In this document: positions 60,041 to 64,000 of the stretch, in pieces | How positions within the stretch are numbered: the stretch's first letter is position 1 | Layout of the letters: each line of letters begins with the position of its first letter | Assembly: GCF_016545825.1 (NCBI RefSeq) | Contig: NC_052622.1 | Location: 15,557,037-15,621,036 of the forward strand | Reading direction: 5' to 3' | Source of the DNA: Eucalyptus grandis | Lineage: Eukaryota > Streptophyta > Magnoliopsida > Myrtales > Myrtaceae | Length of the DNA stretch: 64,000 nucleotides | Translations under genes and position numbers: made by a program | The notes under the pieces: generated by a model | What the model saw: the letters and a program-made list of their open reading frames with translations, nothing else | Database searches by the model: none | What the model was told of the DNA's origin: nothing

Positions 60041-61090
60041 ACTGCAAAGAAGGTGAAGAGTTTGCAATTAAATTCCCCTCTTTGAGCAATCCGTCATGGG
60101 TCAAGGAAGTGATTTATCATTTTCTCTAGTGACGAGAAGTTTCAAGTAGACAAGAGGGTACACCATGGACTCTGTCTCTATAAAATGTGGGTTGAAGGGC
60201 ATCATATGGATAGATGGACTGAAATTTCTTCTGAATTTCCACACAATGAGCATGAAGAATCCGGAATGTGAAATAACCTATTTAGGTTAGCTCTATAAGA
60301 CAAGACAATAGCCGTTGTCCTCCAAAACATCATCTTGTACCTCTCATGTCCCTATTTTTTTTTCCTTATAATCCTCAAATCAATTATTCCAATTCTTCAT
60401 ATGTGTAATCAAACATTTCGAATGTGGTGTCTCAACAAAACACAAAGAACAATTCCAATGAAAGAAAAAACAGAATTGTTGAGGGACATGTCGTCATCCC
60501 TTGCCTCCATGATCTTCGCCTAAGGAGAAAAAATTTACATACTGGTTACGCAATTAACTGGACTCGGTACTTCTAGCTTTAAATGCATCCCGATCAAATT
60601 TCTTGCTTTCTTATCAATTTTATGTTATTATCAACTTCATTTTTTGGTCGAAATGTCATTATCAACTTAAATGACATCATCAGACCAAAAAATAAAAAAA
60701 AACTTAAATGACATCAAATAGGCCTATATAGGAGATTCCCTAACGTTGGCTTTTAAGGAGGCAAGGTTCTCCAACTGCACCACAAAATGTTAAATGTTAA
60801 TGAATGTTTCAGATGATTATGTAAGAGGTTTCCTAATGTGAACTATATTAATTTGGTAAGATCAGTTACGAGGCAAGAGAATTGCAGTGCAAAAATGAAG
60901 CTCCATATTTGAATGGCTCTCACTCGAAACAAGCGCTCCAATTGAGGAAAGATAAGTCACCCATCGACAATCTCCAGCAGTAGCAGTAGCAACGATCAAA
61001 ACTACATGGAGGCTAGATAGCCACAAGTGCTTCGTTGGAGTCTCGAATAATCAGCTCCCGACGAATGAGGAGCTTGAGGAGGATCGATGA
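60041..61090 (+). repeat. Orphan TBL upstream module (no TBL gene follows)
   Basis: 60041-60830 aligns with 35395-36170 upstream of TBL copy 2 (gaagagtttgcaatt, ggcctatataggagattccc, aggcaaggttctcc). 60890-61085 aligns with 40270-40450, the 5' side of TBL copy 3. No exon of TBL is found after it up to ARPC1. This marks the right edge of the duplicated array. Confidence 0.75.
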
Positions 61091-61600
61091 GCAACCTTGT
61101 CACATTCATCATACAATTTAAATTGATTAGAAACTTGACCATGAAAATATGGCTCGATAAGCATAATACAACATTACTCAAAGTCACGAGACTACAAAAT
61201 TGACATGTGCTATGGCACACTTGATTTAAACTTACGATTGACATATGCAGTGATCCTTAAATCAAATCAGATTAGATTATTTATAATCAATTGTTTCGAA
61301 AAGAAAATGACAGGGCCCTTTTTCTGTTTACCATCAAAGTTATTGTCCTTAGTTCTTCTTCTCTTTTTCCTTTTTTTCTGTTGCCCCTATAACATCATCC
61401 ATTTTCATTTCAAGGACATTGATAAACTAAAGATCCTCTTTTGTGAAAAACTACAGAAAATATTGTTAAGGACCGTGCGTTTTGCTAAATTCCCCAATAA
61501 GCCCCCAAAAAGAAGCCTGTGGGGGCGTCGGGTGGGCGGATCGTCTTCTTCCTCGTCTGGCCGAGCCGAACGCTACTAGGCCCGTGCGATTTAGCCGCCG
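61091..61600. other. Spacer upstream of ARPC1
   Basis: No gene recognised. GC content rises from about 61500 towards the ARPC1 leader. Confidence 0.4.
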
Positions 61601-61864
61601 AGCTTTTACTTCGAGCTGAAGAATTCCCTTTTCTTCCCCCACAATTCCCAGCTGAAAGATACTCTCGATCCAGCGCTTCTGCATTTTTGGATCTCGCGTC
61701 GCTTCGCGATCCCATCCCTTCGCGATCCCATGGCATGAACTGAAGGAGAAAAGAGGAGGAACGACATCGGGATCGGAGCGTGGAAGGCTCTAAGACGATC
61801 GTCGATTCCAGCTCCGAAGTTCAAGGCTTCCTCGCTTTGATCTGAGAGAGAGAGAGAGGCGAGA
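61601..61864 (+). promoter_or_regulatory. Probable 5' untranslated leader of ARPC1
   Basis: GC-rich sequence with a short GA run (gagagagagagag, 61845-61857) directly before the ATG. The transcription start is not visible. No TATA box was recognised in the expected place. Confidence 0.4.
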
Positions 61865-63586
61865 ATGGCGGCGGTCGCGGTCCACCAGTTCGCTCCCTGC
61901 ATCACCTGCCACGCCTGGAGTCCCGACCGCTCCAGTAATCCTGCTCTTCCCTCGATTTTCGCATCTCGTTTCGGTGTTGTTTTGATCGTTTTCGGAAATG
62001 CGCTGCGAAATTGGATGAGTTCTTTGTTGCTTTTTTTATGTGTAATTTCAAGTCGATATCTGCGACAAGAACGCCTCGGTGAGTTGATAGGCTGCTTGAG
62101 GGAGAGTGCTTTGATTTTTTCTGTACTTTTGGGACCTTGGCGCTGACGTAGTCGATCGAACTTATCTTGAGCCTTTGCCTATGGCACTGAACGATGAGAA
62201 CAGAGGGGTATGTATGGTGAAGTGCTCATTTTGGAGGGTGCAAATCTCTCTGTCTTTCTCCTGAATGCTGCAAATGTTCGCTTGATGTGTTTCCCGGTGA
62301 TCCTATCTTTCGTTGTCATTTGGTGAGTATCATGGAGTCGGAGTCCTTGTAGTTATCAACTATTATGGGGCCAAAAAGGGATTCCAAATTCTGGTTTTTG
62401 AAGGCAGTTCTAACAAGCAACAAGTAATAAATTGCACTGTGAGAGGTTAAGTATAAGCTAAGCATTCTAACAACTATGGATAGATAAAATGCGTTTTGAA
62501 TGGCAGGTCTAACTTCTAACGGCTGATGAGGATCTCCGCCTTAGATAGATAAATACTTGCCATGAATGTGTCCCACTAATCGCTTGACCAGGTAAGACGC
62601 ATCTCGAAATCTGAAAGGGTGACCAATGGTAATGGTTTTTAGTGTCGGGTGGTGAAGTATGAGGGAGTAAATTTTGAAGAAAAACAGGTACAGCGGAAGG
62701 ATGATGTTTAATTTTGGTTTTTCATCCTGGGGTCCACAATGACTTCCTATTCTTAATCTCCTCAGAGCAGATGAAATACGAATAGCAGCTTTTCACGATT
62801 CTACTAAGATGCGTAATCACTTTGTAGTTAGTAAAAGTTGTCGTTACTTTTTAATGCTAATTATTGGCCTTTTTATGGTAATTGCTACTTCGTCATCAAC
62901 TAGGTGTTTCACGCATGTTAGTAATATTTAACACTGTTGCCTTGCATATACTAATACTTGCTTCTTTAAAAAGCATAACTTTTCTGGCTAAATCTTAATA
63001 AAGTTAACCTAGCAAGTATATGCCTTGATTGTTGTCAATGGTTAACAAGCTTCCTGACTGGACAAATCTCGCATTAGTTTTTCTCCTTGTCAATACCTTG
63101 ACTTAGTGTATTCTCAATATCCTACTTTATTCTTTCTAGTTGATGATCTTTTCGAATTAGAATGTTTTTCAAGCATCCTTTATGGATTTTTTTACATAGA
63201 ATCCTACTTATCTTATCTGTCTTCTGCACCTTGCGCCATTTCAATTTGAGATCAAGCCCATACCTTTCAGTCTCACTTTAAACCAGGAATTTGTTAAATG
63301 TCAACAGATGTTGTTCATTGCCACATCATGTCATCAAGCATGCAAAACTAGGCATTAGATTCTTCTGATTTTCGATTTTCTATTTGTCCTGTTCTGCCAT
63401 AATTTCTTTGAATAAAATCTCTTTATATGCTCCTGCCTCTATAGTCTCTGCATATCAGTAGATTGCATTAATGCTAACTATAACATCTGATTTCTTGTAG
63501 TGGTTGCATTCTGTCCGAACAATAGTGAAGTTCACATTTACAAACTTTCAGAAGACAAGTGGGAGCAAGCTCATATTCTCCAAAAG
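61865..63586 (+). CDS. ARPC1: ARPC1, Arp2/3 complex subunit 1 (WD40 protein), 5' end
   Basis: ARPC1 is the WD40-repeat subunit of the Arp2/3 complex, which nucleates branched actin filaments and in plants shapes trichomes and pavement cells. Exon 1 (61865-61934) encodes MAAVAVHQFAPCITCHAWSP then DRS. Exon 2 (63501-63586) encodes VAFCPNNSEVHIYKL then SEDKWEQAHILQK. The Met joining them is split by the intron (A|TG), which is GT-AG and 1.57 kb long. Together they give 52 codons ending in phase 0, matching the N-terminus of plant ARPC1 through the first WD repeat. The rest lies beyond the right edge; no further exon is seen between 63587 and 64000. The first intron is long, as is common near plant start codons. 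Nothing looks damaged. Confidence 0.9.
61935..63500 (+). other. First intron of ARPC1
   Basis: Begins gtaatcctgc and ends tttcttgtag. AT-rich with T-rich tracts, as expected for a plant intron. No nested gene or transposon was recognised. Confidence 0.8.
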
Positions 63587-64000
63587 GTCATTATTACAGT
63601 ACTTCATTCTTAAAGAGTAATTAACTTTGAATTTAAATGATTGAAACATGGGGATGACAGATGTACCATATGTTATTTATGATGAGCACACAAATAAAAG
63701 TTATAAACTATATTTACTGAAAGATAAGCAAAACCACATATGTGTTAGTTCTCTGATTTCTTGTCTTCAGCATGGTAATTCTCCTGCCATGTTTGTCTAT
63801 TCAAAACTAAAGAATAAGGACCAAAAAACACTCTATTTTAGTTTTCCCCCTTTTGTATTGCTTGTCTCTTCTATTGTTCCTTTCTCTCTCCAGTTTATGG
63901 TATTGATGACTTCTTTCTCTACAATGTCAACTGTCATTTCTAAACAGTGATTTGATGACCATGTATGACCTGCAAGCTGGAGTTCTAACTAAAGCTCCAC
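63587..64000 (+). other. Second intron of ARPC1, incomplete
   Basis: Begins gtcattatta. No acceptor with a following WD40 exon is seen before the right edge. The plus-strand frame 63648-63950 does not resemble ARPC1. Confidence 0.6.

Overview
This is nuclear DNA of a flowering plant. It has spliced genes with GT-AG introns, plant-specific families (G-type lectin receptor kinases, TRICHOME BIREFRINGENCE-LIKE wall acetyltransferases, a plastid-type pyruvate kinase) and a dense load of plant transposons (Ty1/copia, L1-type LINE, PIF/Harbinger, Tourist-like MITE, SINE, long non-coding repeats). A woody eudicot, perhaps Myrtaceae, is my guess from general familiarity; the sequence does not prove it. 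No prokaryotic, organellar or CRISPR-type locus is present.

Layout. 0-1.7 kb: three internal exons of a plastidial pyruvate kinase on the minus strand, running off the left edge and lacking its 5' exons. 1.7-11.7 kb: repeats, with two diverged, oppositely oriented copies of one 3-4.5 kb non-coding element, a SINE between them, and a terminal-inverted-repeat element that hosts the second copy. 12-15.5 kb: lectin receptor kinase RLK1 (minus strand), nearly intact but with a frameshift in the signal peptide. 15.5-20.7 kb: a decayed copia element. 20.7-25.6 kb: orphan receptor-kinase upstream regions and a kinase scrap. 26.7-30.5 kb: TBL copy 1 (frameshifted). 30.9-35.3 kb: another receptor-kinase scrap, an LTR-like segment and two MITE-like elements. 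35.4-39.5 kb: TBL copy 2, the one TBL gene that reads cleanly (five exons, 365 residues). 40.2-48.9 kb: TBL copy 3, broken, with a 5.8 kb Harbinger element inside exon 4. 49.9-55.9 kb: an L1-type LINE with a perfect 15-bp target-site duplication. 55.9-59.2 kb: receptor kinase RLK2 with a disrupted kinase domain. 60-61.1 kb: an orphan TBL upstream region. 61.9 kb to the right edge: the first two coding exons of ARPC1, a subunit of the actin-nucleating Arp2/3 complex.

The main structure is a mixed tandem array. Minus-strand receptor-kinase units alternate with plus-strand TBL units, so each kinase upstream region lies beside a TBL upstream region. At least four or five rounds of duplication can be traced through shared flanks, and most copies have since decayed through small indels, deletions and insertions. 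One TBL gene, the left part of ARPC1 and possibly RLK1 are the only genes here likely to be functional. I found no convincing new biological system. The most interesting points are the paired RLK/TBL array, how individual copies broke, and a family-like set of inverted-repeat elements with GC-rich cores.
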